Below, piece after piece: positions 11,257 to 25,700 of a stretch of DNA of 64,000 bases. How positions within the stretch are numbered: position 1 is the first letter of the stretch; every line of letters begins with the position of its first letter. Under the pieces are notes generated by a model. The model saw only the letters and a list, made by a program, of their open reading frames with translations. It ran no database searches and had not been told where the DNA came from. The translations under genes and the position numbers were made by a program. This stretch comes from Calliopsis andreniformis. Lineage: Eukaryota; Arthropoda; Insecta; Hymenoptera; Andrenidae. Location of the stretch: NCBI RefSeq assembly GCF_051401765.1, contig NW_027480429.1, forward strand, positions 13,644,157 to 13,708,156. The letters are read 5' to 3'.

Positions 11257-14200
11257 TAGGCTTCACTCTAGGGCGCTGCTCGACCAGATCGAATAGCTAG
11301 GGCCTTAGAAGTCAACGCCTGAAGTATAAAATACAATAAAGATGCAAAAGATTTTCCATCGTATAACAGGAATAACTGCAAGCAGTGTGAAAGTACTGGT
11401 CATTTCTACGTTCCGGGTAACCTAGGTATTACTTTAGGGCGTTGCTCCACCAGATCGAGTAGCTAATGACTTAGAATTCAACGCCATAAGAATAAAATAC
11501 AATATAAATATAACAGTTTTTCCATTGTATCAAACGAATAATAACAACCTGTGTGAAAGTTATTGTCATTTCAACGTTCCGGGCAATCTAGGCTTCACTC
11601 TAGGGCGTTGCTCCACCAGGTCAATCAGTTAGGGCCTTAGAAGTCAACGCCCGAAGCATAAAATGCAAAATAATTAGAACTGTTTTTCCATTGCATAAAA
11701 CGAATAATTGCTACCAGTGTAAAAGTTATGGTCATTTCTACGTTCCGGGCAACCTAGGCTGCACTCTAGGGCGTTGCTCCACAATATCGAATAGTTAGGG
11801 CCTTAGAAGTCAACGCCCGAAGCATAAAATACAAAGTAAATAGAACAGTTTTTGCATCGTATAAAACGAATAATCGCAACCAGTATGAAAGTTATGGTCA
11901 TTTCTACTTTCTGGGCAACCTAGGCTTCACCCTAGGGCGTTGCACCACCGGATCGAATAGTTAGGGCCTTAGAAATCAAAGCCAGAAACATAAAATACAA
12001 TAAAGATGCAACAGTCTTTCCATCGTAAAACAGGAATAATTGCAACCAGTGTGAAGGTAATGGTCGTTTCTACGTTCCGAGCAACCTAGGCTTCACTCTA
12101 GGGCGGTGCTCCACCAGATCAAATAGTTAGGGCCTTAGAAGTCAACGCCAGAAGCATAAAATACAACATAAATGCAACAGATTTTCCATCGTATATAATG
12201 TATATTTGCAAACAGTGTGAAAGTAATGGTGATTTCTACGTACCGGGCAACTTAGGCTCCGCTCTCGGGCGTTGCTCCACCAAACCGAATAGGTAGGGCC
12301 CTAGAAGTCAATGCCAGAAGCATAAAATACAATAAAGATGCAAAAGTTTTTCCACCGTATAACAGGAATAACTGCAAACAGTGTGAAAGTAATGGTCATT
12401 TCCATGTTCCGGGCAACCTAGTCTTCACTCTAGGGCGTTGTTGAACCTGATCGAACAGTTAGGGCCTAAGAAGTCAACGCCAGAAGCATAAAATGCAATA
12501 TAAATATAACAGTTTTTCCATCGTATAAAACGAATGATAGCAACCAGTGTAAAAGTTATGGTCATTTCTACGTTCCGGGCAGCCTAGGCTTCGCTCTAGG
12601 ACGTTGTTCCACCAGATCGAATAGTTAGACCCTAAGAAGTCAACGCCAGAAGCATAAAATGCAATAAAAGTACAACAGTTTTTCCATCGTATAACAGGAA
12701 TGATTCCAACCAGTTTGAAAATGATGGTCATTTCTACGTTCCGGGCAACCTAGGTTTCACTCTAGGGCGTCGCACCAATAGATCGAATGGCTAGGGACTT
12801 AGAATTCAACGCCAGAAGGATAAAATACAATATATGTACAACAGTGTTGTCATCGTATAAAATGAATAATTGCAAACATTGTGAAAGTTATGGTCATTTC
12901 TACTTTCTGGGCATCCTAGGCTTCACTCTAGGGCGTTGCCCCACCACACTGAATAGTTAGGGCCTTAGAAGTCAACGCCCGAAGCATAAAATGCAATAAA
13001 AAGACAACAGTTTTTCGATCGTATAACAGGAATAATTCCAACCAGTTTGAAAGTAATGGTCATTTCTACGTTCCGGGCAACCTAGGCTCCACTCTAGGGC
13101 GTTGCACCACCAAATCGAATAGCTAGGGACTTAGAAGTCAACGCCAGAAGCACAAAATACAATAAAGATGCAAAAGATTTTCCATCGTATAACAGGAATA
13201 ACTGCAAACAGTGTGAAAGTACTGGTCATTTCTACGTTGCGGGTAACCTAGGTATCACTTTAGGGCGTTGCTCCACCAGATCGAGTAGCTAGTGACTTAG
13301 AATTCAACGCCATAAGAATAAAATACAATATAAATATAACAGTTTTTCCATTGTATCAAACGAATAATAACAACCTGTGTGAAAGTTATGGTCATTTCAA
13401 CGTTCCGGGCAATCTAGGCTTCACTCTAGGGCGTTGCTCCACCAGGTCAATCAGTGAGGGCCTTAGAAGTCAACGCCCGAAGCATAAAATGCAAAATAAT
13501 TAGAACAGTTTTTCCATTGCATAAAACGAATAATTGCTACCAGTGTAAAAGTTATGGTCATTTATACTTTCTGGGCAACCTAGGCTTCACCCTAGGGCGT
13601 TGCACCACCAGATCGAGTAGTTAGGGCCTTAGAAATCAACGCCAGAAGCATAAAATACAATAAAGATGCAACAGTCTTTCCATCGTAAAACAGGAATAAT
13701 TGCAACCAGTGTGAAGGTAATGGTCTTTTCTACGTTCCGGGCAACCTAGGCTTCACTCTAGGGCGGTGCTCCACCAGATCAAATAGTTAGGGCCTTAGAA
13801 GTCAACGCCAGAAGCATAAAATACAACATAAATACAACAGATTTTCCATCGTGTATAATGTATATTTGCAAACAGTGTGAAAGTAATGGTGATTTCTACG
13901 TACCGGGCAACTTAGGCTCCGCTCTCGGGCGTTGCTCCACCAAACCGAATAGGTAGGGCCCTAGAAGTCAACGCCAGAAGCATAAAATACAATAAAGATG
14001 CAAAAGTTTTTCCACCGTATAACAGGAATAACTGCAAACAGTGTGAAAGTAATGGTCATTTCCATGTTCCGGGCAACCTAGTCTTCACTCTAGGGCGTTG
14101 TTGAACCAGATCGAATAGTTAGGGCCTAAGAAGTCAACGCCAGAAGCATAAAATACAATATAAATATAACAGTTTTTCCATCGTATAAAACGAATGATAG

Positions 14201-15190
14201 CAACCAGTGTAAAAGTAATGGTCATTTCCATGTTCCGGGCAACCTAGGCTTCACTCTAGGGCGTTGTTCCAGCAGATCGAATAGTCAGGGCCTAAGAAGT
14301 CAACGCCAGCAGAATAAAATACAATATAACTACAAAAGCTTTTCCATCGTATAAAATGAATAATTGCAAACATTGTGAAAGTAATGGTCATTTCTACGTT
14401 CCCGGCAACCTAGGCGTCACTCTAGGGCGTTGGTCCACCACATCTAATAGCTACGGCCTTAGAAGTCAACCCCGGATGAATAAAATACAGTAAAGATGCC
14501 ACAGCTTTTCCATCGTATAAAACGAATAATTGCAACCAGTGTGAAAGTTATGGTCATTTCTACGTTCCGGGCAACATAGGCTTCACTCTAGGGCGTTGCG
14601 CCACCAGATCGAATAGTTAGGGCCTTAGAAGTCAAGGCCAGAAGCATAAAATACGATATAAATACAACAGGTTTTCCATCGTATAAAACGAATAATTGCA
14701 ACCAGTGTGGAAGTTATGGTCATTTCTACGTTCCGGGCAACCTAGGCTTCACTCTAGGGCGTTGTTCCACCAGATGGAATAGTTAGGGCCTAAGAAGTCA
14801 ACGCCAGAAGCATAAAACACTATATAAATACAACAGTTTATCCATCATATAAAACGAATGATAGCAATCCAGTGTGAAAGTTATGGTCATTTCTACGTTC
14901 CGGGCAACATAGGCTTCACTCTAGGGCGTCGCGCCACCTGATCGAATAGTTAGGGCCTTAGAAGTCAACGCCCGAAGCATAAAATACAAAATAAATAAAA
15001 CAGCTTTTCCATCGTATAAAACGAATAATTGCAACCAGTATGAAAGTTAACGTCATTTCTACTTTCCGGGCAACATAGGCTTCACCCTTTGGCGTTGCAC
15101 CAACAGATTGAATAGTTAGGGCCTTAGCAGTCAACGCCCGAAGCATAAAATACAAAATAAATAGAACAGTTTTTCCATCGTATAAAAAGA
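11257..15190 (+). repeat. ~5.1-kb segmental repeat, copy 2
   Basis: This is the second copy of the segment at 6110-10540, shorter by three monomers in total. The junction near 14205-14260 fuses a GATAGCAACCAGTG monomer directly to a CATTTCCATGTTCCGGGC monomer, which removes the two-monomer piece found in copy 1 at about 9200-9500. The end overlaps the first copy of the next 3820-bp higher-order repeat from about 14541, so the two repeat systems share monomers there. Confidence 0.85.
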
Positions 15191-18100
15191 ATAATTGCTA
15201 CCGGTGTGAAAGTTATGGTCATTTCTCCGTTCCGGGCAACCTAGGCTTCACTCTAGGGCGTTGCTCCACCGGACCGAATGGTTAGGGCCTTAGAAGTCAA
15301 CACCAGAAGCATAAAATACAAAATAAATAAAACAGTTTTTCCATCGTATAAAACGAATAATTGCTACCAGTGTGAAAGTTATGGTCATTTCTACGTTACG
15401 CGCAACCTAGGGTTCACCCGAGGGCGTTGTTCCACCAGATGGAATAGTTAGGGCCTAAGAGTTCAACGCCAGAATCATAAAATACGATATAAATACAACA
15501 GCTTTTCCATCGTATAAAACGAATAATTGCAACCAGTGTGGAAGTTATGGTTATTTCTACGTTCCGGGCAACCTAGGCTTCACTCTAGGGCGTTGTTCCA
15601 CCAGATGCAATAGTTAGGGCCTTAGAAGTCAATGCCCGAAGCATAAAATACAATATAAATACAACAGCTTTTCCATCGTATAAAACGGATAATTGCAACC
15701 AGTATGAAAGTTAACGTCATTTCTACCTTCCGCGCAACATAGGCTTCACCCTTTGGCGTTGCACCAACAGATTGAATAGTTAGGGCCTTAGAAGTCAACG
15801 CCCGAAGCATAAAATACAAAATAGATAGAACAGTTTTTCCATCGTATAAAACGAATAATTGCAACCAGTGTGGAAGTTATGGTCATGTCTACATTCCGGG
15901 CAACCTAGGCTTCACTCTAGGGCGTTGCTCGACCAGATCGAATAGCTAGGGCCTTAGAAGTCAACGCCTGAAGTATAAAATACAATAAAAATACAACAGC
16001 CTTTCCATCCTATAACAGGAATAATTGCAACCCGAGTGAAAGTGATGGTCATTTCTACGTTCCAGGCAACCCACGCTTCACCCTAGGGCGTTGTTCCACC
16101 AGATGGAATAGTTAGGGCCTAAGAAGTCAACGCCAGAAGCATAAAACACTATATAAATACAACAGTTTTTCCATCATATAAAACGAATAATTGCAACCAG
16201 GATGAAAGTTATGGTCATTTCTACTTTCCGGGCAACCTAGGCTTCACTCTAGGGCGTAGCCCCACCAGATCGAATAGTTAGGGCCTTAGAAGTCAACGCC
16301 CGAAGCATAAAACACAAAATAGATAAAACAGTTTTTCCATCGCATTAAACGGATAATTGCAACCAGTATGAAAGTCAACGTCATTTCTACCTTCCGGGCA
16401 ACATGGGCTTCACCCTTGGGCGTTGCACCAACAGATTGAATAGTTAGGGCCTTAGAAGTCAACGCCCGAAGCATAAAATACAAAATAAATAGAACAGTTT
16501 TTCCATCGTATAAAACGAATAATTGCAACCATTGTGAAGGTAATGGTCATTTATACGTTCCGGGCAACTTAGGCGTCACCCTAGGGAGTTGCTCCACCAC
16601 ATCTAATAGCAACGGCCTTAGAAGTCAGTCCCAGATGAATAAAATACATAAAAGATGCCACAGCTTTTCCATCGTATAAAACGAATAATTGCAACCAGTG
16701 TGAAAGTTATGGTCATTTCTACGTTCCGGGCGACATAGGCTTCACTCTAGGGCGTTGCGCCACCAGATCGAATAGCTAGGGCCTTAGCAGTCAACGCCAG
16801 AAGCATAAAGTACGATATAAATACAACAGCTTTTCCATCGTATAAAACGAATAATGGCAACCAGTGTGGAAGTTATGGTCATTTCTACGTTCCGGGCAAC
16901 CTAGGCTTCACTCTAGGGCGTTGTTCCACCAGATGGAATAGTTAGGGCCTAAGAAGTCAACGCCAGAAGCATAAAACACTATATAAATACAACAGTTTTT
17001 CCATCATATAAAACGAATGATAGCAATCCAGTGTGAAAGTTATGGTCATTTCTACGTTCCGGGCAACATAGGCTTCACTCTAGGGCGTCGCGCCACCTGA
17101 TCGAATAGTTAGGGCCTTAGAAGTCAACGCCCGAAGCATAAAATACAAAATAAATAAAACAGCTTTTCCATCGTATAAAACGAATAATTGCAACCAGTAT
17201 GAAAGTTAACGTCATTTCTACTTTCCGGGCAACATAGGCTTCACCCTTTGGCGTTGCACCAACAGATTGAATAGTTAGGGCCTTAGCAGTCAACGCCCGA
17301 AGCATAAAATACGAAATAAAAAGAACAGTTTTTCCATCGTATAAAAAGAATAATTGCTACCGGTGTGAAAGTTATGGTCATTTCTCCGTTACGGGCAACC
17401 TAGGCTTCACTCTAGGGCGTTGCTCCACCGGATCGAATGGTTAGGGCCTTAGAAGTCAACGCCAGAAGCATAAAATACAAAATAAATAAAACAGTTTTTC
17501 CATCGTATAAAACGAATAATTGCTACCAGTGTTAAAGTTATGGTCATTTCTACGTTACGCGCAACCTAGGGTTCACCCGAGGGCGTTGTCCCACCAGATG
17601 GAATAGTTAGGGCCTAAGAGTTCAACGCCAGAATCATAAAATACGATATAAATACAACAGCTTTTCCATCGTATAAAACGAATAATTGCAACCAGTGTGG
17701 AAGTTATGGTCATTTCTACCATCCGGGCAACATGTGCTTCACCCTTGGGCGTTGCACCAACAGATTGAATAGTTAGGGCCTTAGAAGTCAACGCCCGAAG
17801 CATAAAATACAAAATAAATAGAACAGTCTTTCCATCGTATAAAACGAATAATTGCAACCAGTGTGAAGGTAATGGTCATTTCTACGTTCCGGGCATCTTA
17901 GGCGTCACCCTAGGGCGTTGCTCCACCACATCTAATAGCAACGGCCTTAGAAGTTAGCTCCAGATGAATAAAATACATAAAAGATGCCACAGCTTTTCCA
18001 TCGTATAAAACGAATGATAGCAACCAGTGTGAAAGTTATGGTCATTTCTACGTTCCGGGCAACATTGTCTTCACTCTAGGGCGTCGCGCCACCTGATCGA

Positions 18101-18360
18101 ATAGTTAGGGCCTTAGAAGTCAACGCCCGAAGCATAAAATACAAAATAAATAAAACAGCTTTTCCATCGTATAAAACGAATAATTGCAACCAGTATGAAA
18201 GTTAACGTCATTTCTACTTTCCGGGCAACATAGGCTTCACCCTTTGGCGTTGCACCAACAGATTGAATAGTTAGGGCCTTACCAGTCAACGCCCGAAGCA
18301 TAAAATACAAAATAAATAGAACAGTTTTTCCATCGTATAAAACGAATAATTGCAACCAGT
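14541..18360 (+). repeat. 23-monomer HOR (3820 bp), copy 1
   Basis: This block is directly followed by a second copy at an offset of 3820 bp, which is 23 monomers plus 2 bp. Matching points are 14958/18778, 15622/19442, 16286/20106 and 17117/20937. Shared 1-bp oddities include an extra T in GATAGCAATCCAGTG and the GTTACGCGCAACCTAGGG variant. By eye only scattered substitutions separate the copies, for example GTTATTTC against GTCATTTC near 15550/19370. Confidence 0.9.
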
Positions 18361-21358
18361 GTGAAGGTAATGGTCATTTCTACGTTCCGGGCAACATAGG
18401 CTTCACTCTAGGGCGTTGCGCCACCAGATCGAATAGTTAGGGCCTTAGAAGTCAAGGCCAGAAGCATAAAATACGATATAAATACAACAGGTTTTCCATC
18501 GTATAAAACGAATAATTGCAACCAGTGTGGAAGTTATGGTCATTTCTACGTTCCGGGCAACCTAGGCTTCACTCTAGGGCGTTGTTCCACCAGATGGAAT
18601 AGTTAGGGCCTAAGAAGTCAACGCCAGAAGCATAAAACACTATATAAATACAACAGTTTATCCATCATATAAAACGAATGATAGCAATCCAGTGTGAAAG
18701 TTATGGTCATTTCTACGTTCCGGGCAACATAGGCTTCACTCTAGGGCGTCGCGCCACCTGATCGAATAGTTAGGGCCTTAGAAGTCAACGCCCGAAGCAT
18801 AAAATACAAAATAAATAAAACAGCTTTTCCATCGTATAAAACGAATAATTGCAACCAGTATGAAAGTTAACGTCATTTCTACTTTCCGGGCAACATAGGC
18901 TTCACCCTTTGGCGTTGCACCAACAGATTGAATAGTTAGGGCCTTAGCAGTCAACGCCCGAAGCATAAAATACAAAATAAATAGAACAGTTTTTCCATCG
19001 TATAAAAAGAATAATTGCTACCGGTGTGAAAGTTATGGTCATTTCTCCGTTCCGGGCAACCTAGGCTTCACTCTAGGGCGTTGCTCCACCGGATCGAATG
19101 GTTAGGGCCTTAGAAGTCAACGCCAGAAGCATAAAATACAAAATAAATAAAACAGTTTTTCCATCGTATAAAACGAATAATTGCTACCAGTGTGAAAGTT
19201 ATGGTCATTTCTACGTTACGCGCAACCTAGGGTTCACCCGAGGGCGTTGTTCCACCAGATGGAATAGTTAGGGCCTAAGAGTTCAACGCCAGAATCATAA
19301 AATACGATATAAATACAACAGCTTTTCCATCGTATAAAACGAATAATTGCAACCAGTGTGGAAGTTATGGTCATTTCTACGTTCCGGGCAACCTAGGCTT
19401 CACTCTAGGGCGTTGTTCCACCAGATGCAATAGTTAGGGCCTTAGAAGTCAATGCCCGAAGCATAAAATACAATATAAATACAACAGCTTTTCCATCGTA
19501 TAAAACGGATAATTGCAACCAGTATGAAAGTTAACGTCATTTCTACCTTCCGCGCAACATAGGATTCACCCTTTGGCGTTGCACCAACAGATTGAATAGT
19601 TAGGGCCTTAGAAGTCAACGCCCGAAGCATAAAATACAAAATAGATAGAACAGTTTTTCCATCGTATAAAACGAATAATTGCAACCAGGGTGGAAGTTAT
19701 GGTCATGTCTACATTCCGGGCAACCTAGGCTTCACTCTAGGGCGTTGCTCGACCAGATCGAATAGCTAGGGCCTTAGAAGTCAACGCCTGAAGTATAAAA
19801 TACAATAAAAATACAACAGCCTTTCCATCCTATAACAGGAATAATTGCAACCCGAGTGAAAGTGATGGTCATTTCTACGTTCCAGGCAACCCACGCTTCA
19901 CCCTAGGGCGTTGTTCCACCAGATGGAATAGTTAGGGCCTAAGAAGTCAACGCCAGAAGCATAAAACACTATATAAATACAACAGTTTTTCCATCATATA
20001 AAACGAATAATTGCAACCAGGATGAAAGTTATGGTCATTTCTACTTTCCGGGCAACCTAGGCTTCACTCTAGGGCGTAGCCCCACCAGATCGAATAGTTA
20101 GGGCCTTAGAAGTCAACGCCCGAAGCATAAAACACAAAATAGATAAAACAGTTTTTCCATCGCATTAAACGGATAATTGCAACCAGTATGAAAGTTAACG
20201 TCATTTCTACCTTCCGGGCAACATGGGCTTCACCCTTGGGCGTTGCACCAACAGATTGAATAGTTAGGGCCTTAGAAGTCAACGCCCGAAGCATAAAATA
20301 CAAAATAAATAGAACAGTTTTTCCATCGTATAAAACGAATAATTGCAACCATTGTGAAGGTAATGGTCATTTATACGTTCCGGGCAACTTAGGCGTCACC
20401 CTAGGGAGTTGCTCCACCACATCTAATAGCAACGGCCTTAGAAGTCAGTCCCAGATGAATAAAATACATAAAAGATGCCACAGCTTTTCCATCGTATAAA
20501 ACGAATAATTGCAACCAGTGTGAAAGTTATGGTCATTTCTACGTTCCGGGCGACATAGGCTTCACTCTAGGGCGTTGCGCCACCAGATCGAATAGCTAGG
20601 GCCTTAGCAGTCAACGCCAGAAGCATAAAGTACGATATAAATACAACAGCTTTTCCATCGTATAAAACGAATAATGGCAACCAGTGTGGAAGTTATGGTC
20701 ATTTCTACGTTCCGGGCAACCAAGGCTTCACTCTAGGGCGTTGTTCCACCAGATGGAATAGTTAGGGCCTAAGAAGTCAACGCCAGAAGCATAAAACACT
20801 ATATAAATACAACAGTTTTTCCATCATATAAAACGAATGATAGCAATCCAGTGTGAAAGTTATGGTCATTTCTACGTTCCGGGCAACATAGGCTTCACTC
20901 TAGGGCGTCGCGCCACCTGATCGAATAGTTAGGGCCTTAGAAGTCAACGCCCGAAGCATAAAATACAAAATAAATAAAACAGCTTTTCCATCGTATAAAA
21001 CGAATAATTGCAACCAGTATGAAAGTAAACGTCATTTCTACTTTCCGGGCAACATAGGCTTCACCCTTTGGCGTTGCACCAACAGATTGAATAGTTAGGG
21101 CCTTAGCAGTCAACGCCCGAAGCATAAAATACGAAATAAATAGAACAGTTTTTCCATCGTATAAAAAGAATAATTGCTACCGGTGTGAAAGTTATGGTCA
21201 TTTCTCCGTTACGGGCAACCTAGGCTTCACTCTAGGGCGTTGCTCCACCGGATCGAATGGTTAGGGCCTTAGAAGTCAACGCCAGAAGCATAAAATACAA
21301 AATAAATAAAACAGTTTTTCCATCGTATAAAACGAATAATTGCTACCAGTGTGAAGGT
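18361..21358 (+). repeat. 23-monomer HOR, copy 2 (shortened)
   Basis: This is the second copy of the 3820-bp unit. Near 21350 it departs from copy 1: two monomers (332 bp, corresponding to about 17537-17868) are missing, and the next matching point is 17871/21359 at an offset of 3488 bp. The loss is a whole number of monomers, as expected for unequal crossing-over in register. Confidence 0.85.
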
Positions 21359-22770
21359 AATGGTCATTTCTACGTTCCGGGCAACTTAGGCGTCACCCTA
21401 GGGCGTTGCTCCACCACATCTAATAGCAACGGCCTTAGAAGTCAGCTCCAGATGAATAAAATACATAAAAGATGCCACAGCTTTTCCATCGTATAAAACG
21501 AATAATTGCAACCAGTGTGAAAGTTATGGTCATTTCTACGTTTCGGGCAACGTAGGCTTCACTCTAGGGCGTTGCGCCACCAGATCGAATAGTTAGTGCC
21601 TTAGAAGTCAACGCCAGAAGCATAAAATACGATATAACTACAACAGCTTTTCCATCGTATAAAACGAATAATTGCAACCAGTATGAAAGTTAACGTAATT
21701 TCTACCATCCGGGCAACATGTGCTTCACCCTTGGGCGTTGCACCAACAGATTGAATAGTTAGGGCCTTAGAAGTCAACGCCCGAAGCATAAAATACAAAA
21801 TAAATAGAACAGTTTTTCCATCGTATAAAACGAATAATTGCAACCAGTGTGAAGGTAATGGTCATTTCTACGTTCCGGGCAACTTAGGCGTCACCCTAGG
21901 GCGTTGCTCCACCACATCTAATAGCAACGGCCTTAGAAGTCAGCTCCAGATGAATAAAATACATAAAAGATGCCACAGCTTTTCCATCGTATAAAACGAA
22001 TAATTGCAACCAGTGTGAAAGTTATGGTCATTTCTACGTTTCGGGCAACATAGGCTTCACTCTAGGGCGTTGCGCCACCAGATCGAATAGTTAGTGCCTT
22101 AGAAGTCAACGCCAGAAGCATAAAATACGATATAAATACAACAGCTTTTCCATCGTATAAAACGAATAATTGCAACCAGTGTGGAAGTTATGGTCATTTC
22201 TACGTTCCGGGCAACCTAGGCTTCACTCTAGGGCGTTGTTCCACCAGATGGAATAGTTAGGGCCTAAGAAGTCAACGCCAGAAGCATAAAACACTATATA
22301 AATACAACAGTTTTTCCATCATATAAAACGAATGATAGCAACCAGTGTGAAAGTTATGGTCATTTCTACGTTCCGGGCAACATTGTCTTCACTCTAGGGC
22401 GTCGCGCCACCTGATCGAATAGTTAGGGCCTTAGAAGTCAACGCCCGAAGCATAAAATACAAAATAAATAAAACAGCTTTTCCATCGTATAAAACGAATA
22501 ATTGCAACCAGTATGAAAGTTAACGTCATTTCTACTTTCCGGGCAACATAGGCTTCACCCTTTGGCGTTGCACCAACAGATTGAATAGTTAGGGCCTTAC
22601 CAGTCAACGCCCGAAGCATAAAATACAAAATAAATAGAACAGTTTTTCCATCGTATAAAAAGAATAATTGCTACCGGTGTGAAAGTTATGGTCATTTCTC
22701 CGTTCCGGGCAACCTAGGCTTCACTCTAGGGCGTTGCTCCAACGGATCGAATGGTTAGGGCCTTAGAAGT
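21359..22770 (+). repeat. 3-monomer tandem duplication plus HOR remnants
   Basis: The segment starting AATGGTCATTTCTACGTTCC at 21359 repeats at 21857 (498 bp, exactly 3 monomers), including the marker GGCGTCACCCTAGGG and the variant GTTAGTGCC. The copies part near 22170. Monomers at 22431-22628 match 18113-18355. The first copy also matches 25179 onward at 3820 bp, so the 23-mer periodicity continues across this patch. Confidence 0.8.
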
Positions 22771-25700
22771 CAATGCCCGAAGCATAAAATACAATATAAA
22801 TACAACAGTTTTTCCATCGTATAAAACGAATAATTGCCACCAGTAGGAAAGTTAACGTCGTTCCTACTTTCCGGGCAACCTAGGCTTCACCCTAGGGCGT
22901 TGCACCAACAGATTGAATAGTTAGGGCCTTAGAAGTCAACGCCCGAAGCATAAAATACAAAATAAACAGAACAGTTTTTCCATCGTATAAAACGAATAAT
23001 TGCTACTGGTGTGAAAGTTATGGTGATTTCTCCGTTCCGGGCAGCCTAGGCTTCACTCTAGGGCATTGCTCCACCAGATCGAATAGTTCGGGCCTTAGAA
23101 GTCAACGCCAGAAGCATAAAATACAATAAAGATGCAAAGGTTTTCCCATCGTATAACAGGAATAACTGCAAACAGTGTTAAAGTAATGGTCATTTCCATG
23201 TTCCGGGTAACCAAGTCTTCACGCTAGGTCGTTGTTCCACCAGATCGAATAGCTAGGGCCTAAGAAGTCAACGGCAGAAGAATAAAATACAATATAAGTA
23301 CAAAAGCTTTTCCATCGTATAAAATGAATAATTGCAAACATTGTGAAAGTAATGGTCATTTCTACGTTCCGCGCAACCTAGGCTTCACCCAAGGGCGTTG
23401 TTCCACCAGATGGAATAGTTAGGGCCTAAGAAGTCAACGCCAGAAGCATAAAATACGATATAAATACAACAGTTTTTCCATCGTATAAAACGAATGATAG
23501 TAACCAGTGTGAAAGTTATGGTCATTTCTACGTTCCGGGCAACCTAGGCTTCACTCTAGGGCGTTGCACCAACAGATTGAATAGTTAGGGCCTTAGAAGT
23601 CAACGCCCGAAGCATAAAATACAAAATAAATAGAACAGCTTTTCCATCGTATAAAACGAATAATTGCTACCGGTGTGAAAGTTATGGTCATTTCTCCGTT
23701 CCGGGCAACCCAGGCTTCACTCTAGGGCGTTGCTCCACCAGATCGAATAGTTAGGGCCTTAGAAGTCAACGCCAGAAGCATAAAATACAGAATAAATAAA
23801 ACAGTTTTTCCATCGTACAATACGAATAATTGCTACCAGTGTGAACGTTATGGTCATTTCTACGTTCCGCGCAGCCTAGGCTTCACTCTAGGGCGTTGCT
23901 CCACCAGATCGAATGGCTAGGTCCTTAGAAGTCAACGCCAGAAGCATAAAATACGATATAAATACAACAGCTTTTCCAACGTATAAAACGAATAATTGCA
24001 ACCAGTGTGGAAGTTATGGTCATTTCTACGTTCCCGGCAACCTAGGCTTCACTCTAGGGCGTTGCTCGACCAGATCGAATAGCTAGGGCCTTAGAAGCCA
24101 ACGCCTGAAGTATAAAATACAATAAAAATGCAACAGTCTTTCCATCCTATAACAGGAATAACTGCAACCCGTGTGAAAGTGATGGTCATTTCTACGTTCC
24201 AGGCAACCTAGGATTCACCCTAGGGCGTAGTTCCATCAGATAGATTAGTTAGGGCCTAAGAAGTCAACGCCAGAAGCTTAAGACGCTATATAAATACAAC
24301 AGCTTTTCCAACATATAAAACGGATAATTGCAACCAGGATGAAAGTAATGGTCATTTCTACTTTCCGGGCAACCTAGGTTTCACCCTGGGGCGTTGCTCC
24401 AACAGATTGAATAGTTAGGGCCTCAGAAGTCAATGCCCGAAGCATAAAATACAATATAAATACAACAGTTTTTCCATCGTATAAAAAGAATAATTGCTAC
24501 CGGTGTGAAAGTTATGGTCATTTCTCCGTTACGGGCAACCTAGGCTTCACTCTAGGGCGTTGCTCCACCGGATCGAATGGTTAGGGCCTTAGAAGTCAAC
24601 GCCAGAAGCATAAAATACAAAATAAATAAAACAGTTTTTCCATCGTATAAAACGAATAATTGCTACCAGTGTTAAAGTTATGGTCATTTCTACGTTACGC
24701 GCAACCTAGGGTTCACCCGAGGGCGTTGTCCCACCAGATGGAATAGTTAGGGCCTAAGAGTTCAACGCCAGAATCATAAAATACGATATAAATACAACAG
24801 CTTTTCCATCGTATAAAACGAATAATTGCAACCAGTGTGGAAGTTATGGTCATTTCTACGTTCCGGGCAACCTAGGCTTCACTCTAGGGCGTTGTTCCAC
24901 CAGATGCAATAGTTAGGGCCTTAGAACTCAATGCCCGAAGCATAAAATACAATATAAATACAACAGCTTTTCCATCGTATAAAACGGATAATTGCAACCA
25001 GTATGAAAGTTAACGTCATTTCTACCATCCGGGCAACATGTGCTTCACCCTTGGGCGTTGCACCAACAGATTGAATAGTTAGGGCCTTAGAAGTCAACGC
25101 CCGAAGCATAAAATACAAAATAAATAGAACAGTTTTTCCATCGTATAAAACGAATAATTGCAACCAGTGTGAAGGTAATGGTCATTTCTACGTTCCGGGC
25201 AACTTAGGCGTCACCCTAGGGCGTTGCTCCACCACATCTAATAGCAACGGCCTTAGAAGTCAGCTCCAGATGAATAAAATACATAAAAGATGCCACAGCT
25301 TTTCCATCGTATAAAACGAATAATTGCAACCAGTGTGAAAGTTATGGTCATTTCTACGTTTCGGGCAACATAGGCTTCACTGTAGGGCGTTGCGCCACCA
25401 GATCGAATAGTTAGTGCCTTAGAAGTCAACGCCAGAAGCATAAAATACGATATAACTACAACAGCTTTTCCATCGTATAAAACGAATAATTGCAACAAGT
25501 ATGAAAGTTAACGGAATTTCTACCATCCGGGCAACATGTGCTTCACCCTTGGGCGTTGCACCAACAGATTGAATAGTTAGGGCCTTAGAAGTCAACGCCC
25601 GAAGCATAAAATACAAAATAAATACAACAGCTTTTCCATCGTATAAAACGAATAATTGCAACCAGTGTGGAAGTTATGGTCATTTCTACGTTCCGGGCAA

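Noticed and set aside
17573..17857. Longest open frame (94 codons, minus strand)
   Set aside because: It is a readthrough created by substitutions in two adjacent monomers. The equivalent monomers in the other HOR copies are interrupted, so the frame is not conserved.
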